NCBI GenBank assembly: GCA_963834705.1
Contig: CAWICV010000001.1
Coordinates: 930,001 to 994,000 of the forward strand
DNA from: RYN-230 sp963834705
GTDB taxonomy: Bacteria > Actinomycetota > Actinomycetes > Streptosporangiales > Streptosporangiaceae
Length of the DNA: 64,000 bases
Reading direction: 5' to 3'
Below are positions 7,847 to 16,039 of this stretch, in pieces (positions within the stretch are counted from its first letter, which is position 1; each line of letters begins with the position of its first letter). The notes beneath the pieces were generated by a model. It was not told the DNA's origin and made no database searches. It saw nothing but the letters and a program-made list of their open reading frames with translations. Position numbers and translations under genes: made by a program.

Positions 7847-8781
7847 CCGGCGCCGGCGGTTGGGATGACATGCCGATCCCGCCGGGGGCCGCAGGCGGCG
7901 AGCTCCCTGTGCCCGGGGACGCCGCCTTCGACGCCCTGCTCGACCGCGCCCCGCTGCCCGCCGGGTCGCCCCCGCGGCTGCATCAGCTGGCGGCGGCGTT
8001 CGGCGAGCTGTATACGGCCCCGGTGGACAGCGCGCCCGCGGCCGAGCGGTACGCGATGGCCGCGTTCCGGGTGGCAGCGGGCCGGCCGGACCAGGGCGGC
8101 CCGGCTCAGTCCCGGCCCGCAGACCCCGGATCGGAACCGTCCCGGCCCGACCGGCACCCGCCAGCCCAGCGCCACGCTTGGCGGCCACGACTCAGCGCCC
8201 GGGTCGCGGCGATCGCCGTCGCCGTTCTGGTCTCGCTGGGTGGCGCCGCCACGGCGGCCGCTTACAGCGGCGCCCTGCCGGGCATGGTGCACTACTTCAC
8301 CCCGCACCATCCGGCGACCCCGCTAGCCAGCCCACCCGGGTCACCGGCCCAGCCGACGACCGAGAGCCCCTCGGCGGCCCCCGGCACCCGGCCTGGCCTG
8401 TGTGCCGCGTACCAGCACGCCCTCGCTGCTGGCCGTCCCGGTCAGCAGCGGAAGGCGTTCAGGAAATTGGCCGCCGCCGCGGGCGGGGCGGGCCACGTGA
8501 CGTCCTATTGCGCGGGCCTGGGTGAACCGGTGCCGGCTATGGGCGGTCAGCACACGCACCCCGCCCATCCAGCGCACCCCACGCACCCCAGCAATGACAA
8601 CGGGAACGGGAACGGGCCGGGCAACGGCAACGGCAACGGGAACGGGCCGGGCAACGGCAACGGGAACGGGCCGGGCAACGGCAACGGCAACGGGCCGGGC
8701 AACGGCAACGGCAACGGGAACGGGCCGGGCAACGGCAACGGCAACGGGCCGGGCAACGGGAACGGGCGGGGTAACGGGTGA
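7843..8781 (+). CDS. Putative membrane anti-sigma factor with Asn/Gly repeat tail
   Basis: 312 aa. The cytoplasmic part (1-120) holds a Leu/Ala-rich helical stretch, followed by a single TM at about 125-145 (LSARVAAIAVAVLVSLGGAATAA) and an extracellular part with two Cys (in GLCAAYQ and SYCAGLG). The tail is a His/Pro stretch and then about 60 residues of GNGNGPGNGN repeats. The role as anti-sigma is inferred from the 4-bp overlap with the sigma gene and the one-TM topology; no ZAS zinc motif is seen. The lipA reading frame begins at its stop (GTGA). Confidence 0.7.
   Translation: MTGAGGWDDMPIPPGAAGGELPVPGDAAFDALLDRAPLPAGSPPRLHQLAAAFGELYTAPVDSAPAAERYAMAAFRVAAGRPDQGGPAQSRPADPGSEPSRPDRHPPAQRHAWRPRLSARVAAIAVAVLVSLGGAATAAAYSGALPGMVHYFTPHHPATPLASPPGSPAQPTTESPSAAPGTRPGLCAAYQHALAAGRPGQQRKAFRKLAAAAGGAGHVTSYCAGLGEPVPAMGGQHTHPAHPAHPTHPSNDNGNGNGPGNGNGNGNGPGNGNGNGPGNGNGNGPGNGNGNGNGPGNGNGNGPGNGNGRGNG
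8599..8776 (+). repeat. 6/12/18-bp tandem repeats encoding an Asn-Gly-Pro tail
   Basis: Units of aacgg(g/c) interrupted by gggccgggc encode NGNGPG repeats at the C-terminus of the membrane protein. There are no spacers, so it is not a CRISPR. The block ends at the lipA start region and is prone to copy-number change. Confidence 0.9.
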
Positions 8782-8807
8782 TCTCGGCCGGGACGTACGC
8801 TGGAACC

Positions 8808-9765
8808 GTGGTACTCGCACCCGAAGGTCGGAAGCTGCTCCGGCTGGAAGCCCGGAACAGCCAGACCCCGATCGAGAAGAAGCCGCCGTGGATCAAGACG
8901 CGGCTGCGCACGGGGCCGGAATACACCGCGCTCAAGGGGCTGGTGCAACGCGAGGGGCTGCACACCGTCTGCCAGGAGGCCGGCTGCCCGAACATCTTCG
9001 AATGCTGGGAAGACCGGGAGGCCACCTTCCTGATCGGCGGCGACGAGTGCACCCGGCGCTGCGACTTCTGCCAGATCGCCACCGGTAAGCCGGAGCCGCT
9101 GGACACCGGGGAGCCACGCCGGGTGGCCGAGTCGGTGGCCACCATGGGGCTGCACTACGCCACCGTGACGGGGGTGGCCCGGGACGACCTGCCCGACGGT
9201 GGCGCCTGGCTGTACGCGCAGACCGTGCACGAGATCCACGCGGCCGTGCCCGGTTGCGGGGTCGAGTTGCTGATCCCCGACTTCAACGCGCACGACGACA
9301 AGCTGGCGCCGGTGTTCGCGGCCCGGCCGGAGGTGCTGGCGCACAACATCGAGACGGTGCCGCGGATCTTCAAGCGGATCCGGCCCGGATTCCGCTACGA
9401 GCGATCGCTGGACGTGCTGGCCAAGGCCCGCGCGGCGGGCCTGGTTACCAAGTCCAACCTGATCCTCGGCATGGGTGAGGAGCCGGACGAGATCACCGGG
9501 GCCATGGCCGACCTGCGCTCGGTAGGACTGCGAACTGCTCACCATCACCCAGTACCTGCGCCCGTCGCCGCGGCATCACCCGGTTGACCGGTGGGTGGAG
9601 CCCGCCGAGTTCGACCGGCTCCGTGACGCGGCGCTGGGCCTCGGTTTCTCCGGCGTGATGTCCGGGCCGCTGGTCCGGTCGTCCTACCGGGCCGGGCGGC
9701 TGTACCGCGAAGCCATGGCCCGGCGGGCCGAACCGGGTACCGTGGTTTCCCACCAGGCCCGCTGA
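8808..9765 (+). pseudogene. lipA: Lipoyl synthase, interrupted by a one-base frameshift
   Basis: Radical-SAM enzyme inserting two sulfurs into octanoyl groups. The first 240 codons carry the auxiliary-cluster Cys set (CQEAGCPNIFEC) and the radical-SAM CTRRCDFC motif. At 9525-9528 (ggac) one base too many puts the frame out and it stops at 9587. Shifted from 9529 (tgc gaa ctg ctc), the expected CELLTITQYLRPS continues to a stop at 9763-9765 and restores the essential RSSYRAGRLY motif; joined length about 318 aa is normal. GTG 8808 (MVLAPEGRKLL) matches family starts better than GTG 8778. A sequencing error is likely because lipoate should be needed here. Confidence 0.9.
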
Positions 9766-9782
9766 CTCGTATCCTGCCCTCC

Positions 9783-10478
9783 ATGGCGAACAAGGCCGCA
9801 AGCGGCGCGGACGGAGTCCCCAAGGGCCGCATTAGGCAGATCCGCATGGTCGCGGGCATCGTCCGCGAGCACAACCCCCGGGCGCTCCCGCTCATCGCGA
9901 TGACCGCCGTCATCATCATCGGCGTGGCCGTGCTGGTCGGGCTGCTCACCGGCCTGGCCGGGGTACTCATCCCGTTCGGCGTGCTGGCCGGGCTGGCCGC
10001 GGCGATGATCCTGTTCGGCCGGTTCGCCCAGTCCGCGCAGTACGCCGCCGTGGAGGGGCAGCCCGGCGCGGCCGCCGCCATCCTGCAGAGCATGCGTGGC
10101 GGCTGGACCGTCACCCCGGCGGTGGCGGCCAACCGGAACATGGACGTGGTGCACCGCGCCGTCGGCAGGCCCGGCGTGGTGCTGGTCGGCGAGGGCTCGC
10201 CGAACCGGCTGCCCGGCCTGCTGGCGGCGGAGAAGAAGCGCATCTCCCGGGTGGCCGACACCTACATCTACGACTTGCAGGTCGGCAACGAAGAAGGCCA
10301 GATCCCGATCAGCAAGCTGCAGCGGAAGATCATGCGGCTGCCCCGCAACCTGCGCAGCTCCGAGGTGTCCGAGCTCAACTACCGGCTCAAGGCGCTGCCT
10401 CAGTCGCTGCAGATGCCAAAGGGGCCGATGCCCAAGTCAGGCCGGATGCCCAAGCCACCCCGCCCCCGGATGAGGTAA
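9783..10478 (+). CDS. DUF4191 family membrane protein
   Basis: 231 aa. A basic N-terminus (GRIRQIRMVAGIVREHNPRALP) leads into two TM helices (about 38-58 and 63-82) and a C-terminal soluble domain with AAAILQSMRGGWTVTPAVAAN and NRLPGLLAAEKKRISRV, features of the actinobacterial DUF4191 family that normally follows lipA. Function unknown. The ATG lies 17 bp after the lipA frame, so co-transcription is likely. Confidence 0.85.
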   Translation: MANKAASGADGVPKGRIRQIRMVAGIVREHNPRALPLIAMTAVIIIGVAVLVGLLTGLAGVLIPFGVLAGLAAAMILFGRFAQSAQYAAVEGQPGAAAAILQSMRGGWTVTPAVAANRNMDVVHRAVGRPGVVLVGEGSPNRLPGLLAAEKKRISRVADTYIYDLQVGNEEGQIPISKLQRKIMRLPRNLRSSEVSELNYRLKALPQSLQMPKGPMPKSGRMPKPPRPRMR

Positions 10479-10487
10479 GCGGGGGCG

Positions 10488-10931
10488 CTATGCCCGCAGG
10501 ACTATCGTGTTGGCGGCGCGGTCATGCAGGCCGCGCAGATCACGGTCGGTGACCAGCGGCGGCAGCACGCAGAGCAGCAGCACGGTGCGGACCAGGGCCC
10601 AGAGGAAGCCGACCGGCCGTGCGTCCAGCCGGGCCACCCGGATGCCGCAGATCCGCTTGCCGATGGTGAACCCGGTCAGCGCGGTCAGCACCCACACCTG
10701 CACCGCGAAGATGAGCAGCGTGATCACGGTTACGTCGCTGTGCCCGAAGAACGCGCGCGCGATGAACAGGCTGATCAGCCAGTCGATCAGCAGCGCGAGT
10801 AGCCGGCGGCCCATGCCCGCCACCGACCTTGGCCCCTGTTCCGGCAGCCCGAACCGTTCGCCAGGGTACTTCTGCTCCCCCGGGGTGTTCATGCCGGGCA
10901 GCAGAATCCCGCCCCACCGTCGCTCACTCAC
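10488..10931 (-). CDS. RDD family membrane protein
   Basis: 147 aa with three or four TM segments. The RDD-type signature is visible as RRLLALLIDWLISLF near 42, the GFTIGKRICGIRVARLD loop and the terminal TDRDLRGLHDRAANTIVL. Such proteins commonly neighbour glnA in actinobacteria; some RDD proteins act in ion transport, but the role here is unknown. It is divergent from glnA and would share the promoter region containing the GlnR box. Confidence 0.88.
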   Translation of the reverse strand: MSERRWGGILLPGMNTPGEQKYPGERFGLPEQGPRSVAGMGRRLLALLIDWLISLFIARAFFGHSDVTVITLLIFAVQVWVLTALTGFTIGKRICGIRVARLDARPVGFLWALVRTVLLLCVLPPLVTDRDLRGLHDRAANTIVLRA

Positions 10932-10997
10932 CCTCTAACCGTACCGCTGGCCTGGGCGAAGGAGCGCCCAGCCCAGTCGCGCCGTCCCGGTCAAGGC

Positions 10998-11035
10998 GTA
11001 ACACGTGTGAAACACTAGAGACACGGGTCGGTAAT
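10998..11035 (+). promoter_or_regulatory. GlnR box upstream of glnA
   Basis: Four 5-bp half-sites spaced by exactly six bases: GTAAC (10998), GAAAC (11009), GACAC (11020), GTAAT (11031). The first pair matches the published GlnR consensus gTnAC-n6-GaAAC perfectly and the second pair is degenerate. The 11-bp periodicity places all sites on one helix face. It lies 140 bp before the glnA start, so nitrogen-dependent control by GlnR is inferred. Confidence 0.75.
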
Positions 11036-11174
11036 CGCCGGGAACTAACGTCCGAATGGTTCCTGCCGCAGGCAGACCCCGATGCGGCCAGATCTGCGTG
11101 GCCGCCTTCCCGCGGCCTTCAGCCGCGGCAGCCCGGGAGGCAACACCAGTGTCAGCTCCGTTCAGGGAGGGTTG

Positions 11175-12599
11175 ATGTTCCAGAACGCCGACGAGGTCCT
11201 GAAGTTCATCGGCGACAACAAGATTCAGTTCGTCGATGTCAGGTTCTGTGACCTGCCCGGGACCATGCAGCACTTCACGGTGCCGGTCGAGTCGTTCGAC
11301 GAGAAGGTCTTCTCCGAGGGCCGCATGTTCGACGGTTCCTCGATCCGTGGTTTCCAGCAGATCCACGAGTCGGACATGCTGCTGCTGCCGGACCCGGCCA
11401 CGGCGTACGTGGACCCGTTCCGCACCCACCCCACCCTGAACCTGACGTTCTTCGTGCACGACCCGCTGACCGGCGAGCCGTACACCCGGGACCCGCGCAA
11501 CATCGCCCGCAAGGCGGAGACGTTCCTCAACGGCAGCGGGATCGCCGACACCGCGTACTTCGGCCCGGAGGCGGAGTTCTACATCTTCGACTCGGTGCGT
11601 TACGACACCGGGGCCAACTCCGGCTACTACTACATCGACTCGGTCGAGGGCGCGTGGAACACCGGGCGCGAGGAGGACGGCGGGAACCTCGGCTCCAAGC
11701 CGCCGTACAAGGGCGGCTACTTCCCGACTCCCCCGGTCGACCACTACACCGACCTGCGCTCGGCCATGGTCCGCGGGCTGATCGACGTCGGCATCACGGT
11801 GGAGATGCAGCACCACGAGGTGGGCACGGCCGGCCAGGCCGAGATCGACATCCTGTTCGCGCCGCTGCTGGAGCAGGCCGACAAGCTGATGCTCTACAAG
11901 TACGTGATCAAGAGCGTGGCCCGGGCCGCGGGCAAGACGGTCACGTTCATGCCCAAGCCGATCTTCGGGGACAACGGCTCCGGCATGCACTGCCACCAGA
12001 GCCTGTGGAAGGACGGCTCACCGCTGTTCTACGACGAGGTCGGCTACGCGGGCCTGTCCGACACCGGCCGGTACTACGTCGGTGGCCTGCTCAAGCACGC
12101 GCCAACGCTGCTCGCGTTCACCAACCCGACGGTGAACTCCTACCACCGCCTGGTTCCGGGCTTCGAGGCGCCGGTCAACCTGGTGTATTCGCAGCGGAAC
12201 CGGTCCGCCTGCGTGCGCATCCCGATCACCGGCTCCAACCCGAAGGCCAAGCGGCTGGAGTTCCGGGTGCCCGACCCGTCGTGCAACCCGTACCTGGCGT
12301 TCTCCGCGATGATGATGGCCGGCATCGACGGCATCAAGAACAAGATCGAGCCGCACGAGCCGGTGGACAAGGACCTGTACGAGTTGCCGCCGGACGAGGC
12401 GTCGGCCATCCCGCAGGTGCCCGGGTCGCTGGAGGCCGTGCTGGACGCCCTCGAAGCGGATCACGACTACCTGCTCGAAGGCGGCGTGTTCACCGAGGAC
12501 CTGATCGAGACCTGGATCGACTACAAGCGATCCAACGAGCTCGACCCAGTCCGGCTGCGCCCGACGCCGCACGAGTTCGCCATGTACTTCGATGTGTGA
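11175..12599 (+). CDS. glnA: Glutamine synthetase type I
   Basis: Makes glutamine from glutamate, ammonia and ATP as a dodecamer. 474 aa, the normal GSI-beta length. It contains the beta-grasp start (FVDVRFCDLPGTMQHFTVPV), the DGSSIRGF loop, EVGTAGQAEID metal ligands, the ATP-binding KPIFGDNGSGMHCHQSLW and the adenylylation loop DLYELPPDEA with Tyr402. ATG 11175 has GGGAGG four bases upstream; family proteins start MFQNADEV. Tyr402 is the expected target of GlnE encoded at 21.4-24.4 kb. The terminal HEFAMYFDV is conserved. Confidence 0.97.
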   Translation: MFQNADEVLKFIGDNKIQFVDVRFCDLPGTMQHFTVPVESFDEKVFSEGRMFDGSSIRGFQQIHESDMLLLPDPATAYVDPFRTHPTLNLTFFVHDPLTGEPYTRDPRNIARKAETFLNGSGIADTAYFGPEAEFYIFDSVRYDTGANSGYYYIDSVEGAWNTGREEDGGNLGSKPPYKGGYFPTPPVDHYTDLRSAMVRGLIDVGITVEMQHHEVGTAGQAEIDILFAPLLEQADKLMLYKYVIKSVARAAGKTVTFMPKPIFGDNGSGMHCHQSLWKDGSPLFYDEVGYAGLSDTGRYYVGGLLKHAPTLLAFTNPTVNSYHRLVPGFEAPVNLVYSQRNRSACVRIPITGSNPKAKRLEFRVPDPSCNPYLAFSAMMMAGIDGIKNKIEPHEPVDKDLYELPPDEASAIPQVPGSLEAVLDALEADHDYLLEGGVFTEDLIETWIDYKRSNELDPVRLRPTPHEFAMYFDV

Positions 12600-12979
12600 G
12601 TACTTCGACGTGTAACCACCGCGCTTTCGCCCCTTGATAACCGCCTGGGTCCCCGGTTGTGGTCCGGGGACGCCGCCGCGGCGCACCGCCTGACACCGGG
12701 CTGACGTGCATTGCCACTGGCCGCGCAGGACACCCGGCTGGGAGAGCTGCTGGCGCGGCGCTCCGGTGCTGACCGGATGACGATCACGTTCAGCCATCGC
12801 CGCTCGCGGGCCATGCGCTCGGCGGCCTGATCCTGGCGGACCTGGGCTTGGCCGTGCTGGACACCGACGGTCCAGCCCCGCCGGTAGGCGGCCATGGCCG
12901 GGCGGGCTGCCCACCGTAGGAGGGCCCCCACGGGCGCGACGGCGCCGAGGACGCCGCCGGTGATCAAGAGAGCGAGCAT
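12521..12979 (-). CDS. Doubtful small membrane ORF between glnA and the EEP gene
   Basis: The stretch 12600-13122 holds the glnA terminator and this open frame. Its first 68 residues look protein-like: one hydrophobic helix (MLALLITGGVLGAVAPVGALL) and a charged amphipathic helix (RQDQAAERMARERRWLNVIVI). The remaining 84 residues are Arg/Ser/Ala-rich, cross the terminator and run 79 bp antisense into glnA. Either a decayed short membrane protein or a chance frame. Confidence 0.25.
   Translation of the reverse strand: MLALLITGGVLGAVAPVGALLRWAARPAMAAYRRGWTVGVQHGQAQVRQDQAAERMARERRWLNVIVIRSAPERRASSSPSRVSCAASGNARQPGVRRCAAAASPDHNRGPRRLSRGESAVVTRRSTHTSKYMANSCGVGRSRTGSSSLDRL
12585..12616 (+). repeat. 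16-bp near-tandem duplication across the glnA stop
   Basis: tacttcgatgtgtgag (12585-12600) is followed directly by tacttcgacgtgtaac (12601-12616). The first copy encodes the conserved YFDV end and stop; the second would read YFDV plus TAA in the +1 frame. Confidence 0.8.
12649..12671 (+). terminator. Hairpin terminator after glnA
   Basis: GTCCCCGG, loop TTGTGGT, CCGGGGAC: a perfect 8-bp stem 50 bp after the glnA stop, without a U-tract. Confidence 0.65.
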
Positions 12980-13122
12980 GCGTCAACCTGTTCCTTGCCG
13001 CGGGGTGCTGACTAGCGGACGCGCAGGCTGCGCGCCCGGTTTACACGGATGGCTCCAGGTAACCGGTGGCACCGGGCAGGATGGAATCAGTCAGGCCAGC
13101 GCAGCGAGCTACCGGGGCGGGG

Positions 13123-13857
13123 ATGAACCACGACGAGCCAATCACTCTGGCCAGCCTGAACCTGCATGGCGGCCTGACCGCCCGCGGCGAGCCGTTCGAC
13201 GTGGCCGAGGCGTGCCACCGGCTGAAGGCCGACGTGATCACGCTGCAGGAGGTGTGGCGGCCGGATGAGGTGGCGGATCTAGTAACCGCGGTCGCGGCCG
13301 AGCTGGGCGCACAAGTGCGGCATCGCGGACTGGCCAGGAACACCAACCGGGCGCTGCTCGGCGTCGGCACCGACACCGGGTCCGGCACCTGGGGGCTGGC
13401 CGTGCTGTCCCAGCTGCCGGTCACCGGCTACCAGGAGATCGAGCTGGGCCGGGCGCCCGGGGACCGGATCAGCCGGGCCGCCCAGGTGGTCACGCTGGCC
13501 ACGCCGGGCGGAGCGGCGCTGCGGGTGGTGAACACGCACCTGACCCACCGGTTCACCAGCCCGGTTCAGCTCATGCTGCTGACCCGCCGGCTGGCGGCTG
13601 GGCCGCCGGGTGGGACGCCAGATGGGATGGCGGTGCCGACGGTCATCGTCGGCGACCTGAACATGCCGCGCCCGGGCACGCTGGCCGCACCGGGGTACCG
13701 GGCCACCGTGCGCGGCCGGACCTACCCGGCCGGCCGGCCCTGGATCCAGCTGGACCACCTGCTGGTGAGCGGACCGGTCCGGGTGTCCGGCGCGGAGGTC
13801 GCCGACCCAACTGGTTCTGACCACCTGCCGATCCGGGCCGAACTCCGGGTGCCCTGA
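13123..13857 (+). CDS. Endonuclease/exonuclease/phosphatase family hydrolase
   Basis: 244 aa, metal-dependent EEP fold. The ordered catalytic motifs are all present: LNLHGG (Asn), LQEVW (Glu), NTHLTH (His), VGDLNMPRPG (Asp/Asn), QLDHLLV and the terminal GSDHLPI (Asp/His). ATG 13123 follows a GGGGCGGGG purine run. Substrate cannot be told; the family covers nucleases, sphingomyelinases and inositol phosphatases. No signal peptide, so it is probably cytoplasmic. It converges on the lipid-kinase gene with a 7-bp gap. Confidence 0.88.
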   Translation: MNHDEPITLASLNLHGGLTARGEPFDVAEACHRLKADVITLQEVWRPDEVADLVTAVAAELGAQVRHRGLARNTNRALLGVGTDTGSGTWGLAVLSQLPVTGYQEIELGRAPGDRISRAAQVVTLATPGGAALRVVNTHLTHRFTSPVQLMLLTRRLAAGPPGGTPDGMAVPTVIVGDLNMPRPGTLAAPGYRATVRGRTYPAGRPWIQLDHLLVSGPVRVSGAEVADPTGSDHLPIRAELRVP

Positions 13858-13864
13858 CCGGGCC

Positions 13865-15295
13865 CTAGTGCGGATTCGAACCGGCCACCACCCGGGCCAG
13901 CTCCGACACGGTGGACCGGGACAGCACATGCACGGTGCGCGCGGCCGGTGATCTGCGCAGCGCGTGCCGGGGCAGCCGGACCCGCAGTGCGCCCGGCCGC
14001 ACCTCGAACACCACCGGCGAGGTCATCCGGAGCGCCTCCCCGTCCACCCCGATCTCCACCTCGGCGGCCGAGGTGATCTCGAACCGGGGCGCGGTCCACT
14101 CCATCCAGCCGGCGTACCGGCGCGCCTGGCCCAGTGCCTGCAGCGCGAAGAAGGCGTCGGCGCCCGCCGCGTCGCTGATCTTCATGGCCACGATGCCGAG
14201 CAGCCCGGTGTCCAGCCGTTCCCGGGTGCCCGCGCCGCCCTCCATCGGCACCAGCTGGTAGGGGTTGTTGGAGATCAGGATGAGCTGGGCGGTGTGGTGC
14301 TCCTCGCCACCGGGCCCGGTGAAGCACAGGTCCAGTGGGTCGGCAGCCGGGCCGAGCAGGTCGGGCAGCATGGCCGCGGCGGTGCGCAGCTTGGCGTCCC
14401 GGTATTCAGGCGACTGGACCACCTTGGCGTACAGCCCCAGCGAAGCGTTGTTCACGAACGTGCGCCCGTTCACCGTGGCCAGGTCGATCTGATGCTCCAC
14501 CCCGTCCGCGAACGCGTCCAGTGCGCCGACCACGTCATCCCGGTTCAGGCCCAGGTCGAGAGCGAAGTGGTTGCGGGTGCCGGCCGGGACGCAGACGTAC
14601 GGGAGGCCGGCCTGCGCGGCCACCGAGGCGACCAGCGCCTGCGAGCCGTCGCCGCCGGCCATGCCGATGGCGTCCGCGCCCTGGGCGACCGCGTCTTCGG
14701 CCAGCTGGCGCAGGTCATCCCCGGGATTGAGCAGGACCGGTTCGATGCCCCGGCGGCGGCACTCATCCGCGAGGTGGAACCGCTCGGATTTCCCGCCGCC
14801 GGACTTCGGATTCATGATCAGCACCGGATGCTCGGCGTGGTGGGCCCGCTTGCCCTGGACCGCCCGCGACCGCAGCGCCCGCCCGGTGCGGCGCAGCGCG
14901 TGCCGGGCGGCCAGCACCGACAGTCCGGCCAGCGCGGCTATGAGCAGCAGCAGCGGCCAGTTGATGTCCGCGAAGAACAGGCCTGCGATGGTGCCGGCCA
15001 GGGCTAGCCCGGCCACGGTCAGCGCGATCATCCGGCGCACGCCCCGGCGGGACACCACGTACCAGCCGCTGGTCACGCAGATCAGCAGGCCGGCCGCGAC
15101 GATCAGGATGGCCAGCAGGTGCAGTGCGATGCCGATCAGGCTCAATCCGACCGCGGCGGCCAGGGAACCCAGCGCACCGACCGCCGACGCCCGCTCCCCC
15201 ACCGTCGGCCGGGTCGCGACACCGGCCGTACCCCGCGGTGCCACCGTGCTTGCTGGACGATCAGGGTGTCCCAGCTCGCGGTCGGTCACCCGCAC
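13865..15295 (-). CDS. Diacylglycerol/lipid kinase with N-terminal membrane domain
   Basis: 476 aa. Residues 35-135 contain about four TM helices; the catalytic DAGK domain follows with NPKSGGGK (about 161), the ATP-binding GGDGSQALVAS, PAGTRNHFALDLGL and VNNASLGLYAKVV. It would phosphorylate a lipid such as diacylglycerol at the membrane. Start GTG 15295 overlaps no neighbour. The PAP2 phosphatase gene starts divergently 80 bp away, so a kinase and a phosphatase for lipid phosphates are encoded head to head and may share control. Confidence 0.87.
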   Translation of the reverse strand: MRVTDRELGHPDRPASTVAPRGTAGVATRPTVGERASAVGALGSLAAAVGLSLIGIALHLLAILIVAAGLLICVTSGWYVVSRRGVRRMIALTVAGLALAGTIAGLFFADINWPLLLLIAALAGLSVLAARHALRRTGRALRSRAVQGKRAHHAEHPVLIMNPKSGGGKSERFHLADECRRRGIEPVLLNPGDDLRQLAEDAVAQGADAIGMAGGDGSQALVASVAAQAGLPYVCVPAGTRNHFALDLGLNRDDVVGALDAFADGVEHQIDLATVNGRTFVNNASLGLYAKVVQSPEYRDAKLRTAAAMLPDLLGPAADPLDLCFTGPGGEEHHTAQLILISNNPYQLVPMEGGAGTRERLDTGLLGIVAMKISDAAGADAFFALQALGQARRYAGWMEWTAPRFEITSAAEVEIGVDGEALRMTSPVVFEVRPGALRVRLPRHALRRSPAARTVHVLSRSTVSELARVVAGSNPH

Positions 15296-15375
15296 CCCCG
15301 GTACGAGATCGTCGGCACGCGGGCCGCCCCGTGTCCCGCAGTAGTGCCTTGTTATCTGGGTGTTAGCATACGCCC

Positions 15376-16032
15376 GTGGCGGAACGGGACACAGATCGCC
15401 AGCCCGCGATGGAGAGCGTCGCCGACTGGCTGGCCAGCCGGGCCGGCGAGTACGGCGGCCCGGTCCGGCGCCAGGTAGTGGACTCCATCCGGCAACTCGG
15501 CAACGTCGACCGGGCCACCTACGAGGCGATCGCCACTACCCCGACCCCAGCCTTGGACCAGCCGCTGCGGCGGCTGTCCCGGGCCGCTGACCAGTCCAAG
15601 CTCTGGCTGGCCATCGCGGCTGGCCTGGCCATCGGCGGCGGCAGTGCGGGCCGCCGTGCCGCGCTGCGCGGCACGCTGGCCATCGGGGCCACCTCGGCGC
15701 TGGTCAACCTCGGTATCAAGCCGGTGTCGTTCCGCACCCGGCCGGACCGGACCCAGGCCGGGGTGCCCGGCCAGCGGCAGGTCAAGATGCCTGACTCCAC
15801 CTCGTTCCCGTCCGGACACTCCGCGTCGGCCTTCGCGTTCGCCACCGCGATCAGCCGGGACCGGCCCTGGGCCGCGCTGGCCTGCGGCTTCCTGGCCGCT
15901 GCCGTGGCCTACTCCCGGGTGCACACGGGAGTGCACTACCCAGGCGACACGGTGGTCGGCTCACTCATCGGCGCCAGCACCGGCCTGGCCGTAGCCGGCC
16001 TCCTGGACCACGGCTCCACGACGCTGCCCTGA
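15376..16032 (+). CDS. PAP2 superfamily phosphatase
   Basis: 218 aa membrane phosphatase. The three PAP2 motifs are intact: KPVSFRTRP (K-x6-RP type), PSGHSASAF and SRVHTGVHYPGDTVVGS with the catalytic His residues. Hydrophobic segments lie around 76-90, 98-113, 157-175 and 186-205. Likely substrates are lipid or isoprenoid phosphates, which fits the divergent lipid-kinase neighbour. GTG 15376 is used as start; TTAGCATAC at 15362-15370 could be a -10 region very close to the start. Confidence 0.88.
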   Translation: MAERDTDRQPAMESVADWLASRAGEYGGPVRRQVVDSIRQLGNVDRATYEAIATTPTPALDQPLRRLSRAADQSKLWLAIAAGLAIGGGSAGRRAALRGTLAIGATSALVNLGIKPVSFRTRPDRTQAGVPGQRQVKMPDSTSFPSGHSASAFAFATAISRDRPWAALACGFLAAAVAYSRVHTGVHYPGDTVVGSLIGASTGLAVAGLLDHGSTTLP

Positions 16033-16039
16033 GCTGGCC

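Noticed and set aside
8599..8776. CRISPR-like repeat appearance
   Set aside because: Units are contiguous with no unique spacers and encode an in-frame Asn-Gly tail.
9525..9531. Programmed ribosomal frameshift in lipA
   Set aside because: No slippery heptamer or following pseudoknot is apparent, and LipA is not known to use frameshifting; error or mutation is simpler.
12018..12986. Minus-strand frame antisense to the glnA 3' half
   Set aside because: Composition is that of an antisense shadow; glnA is unquestionably coding there.
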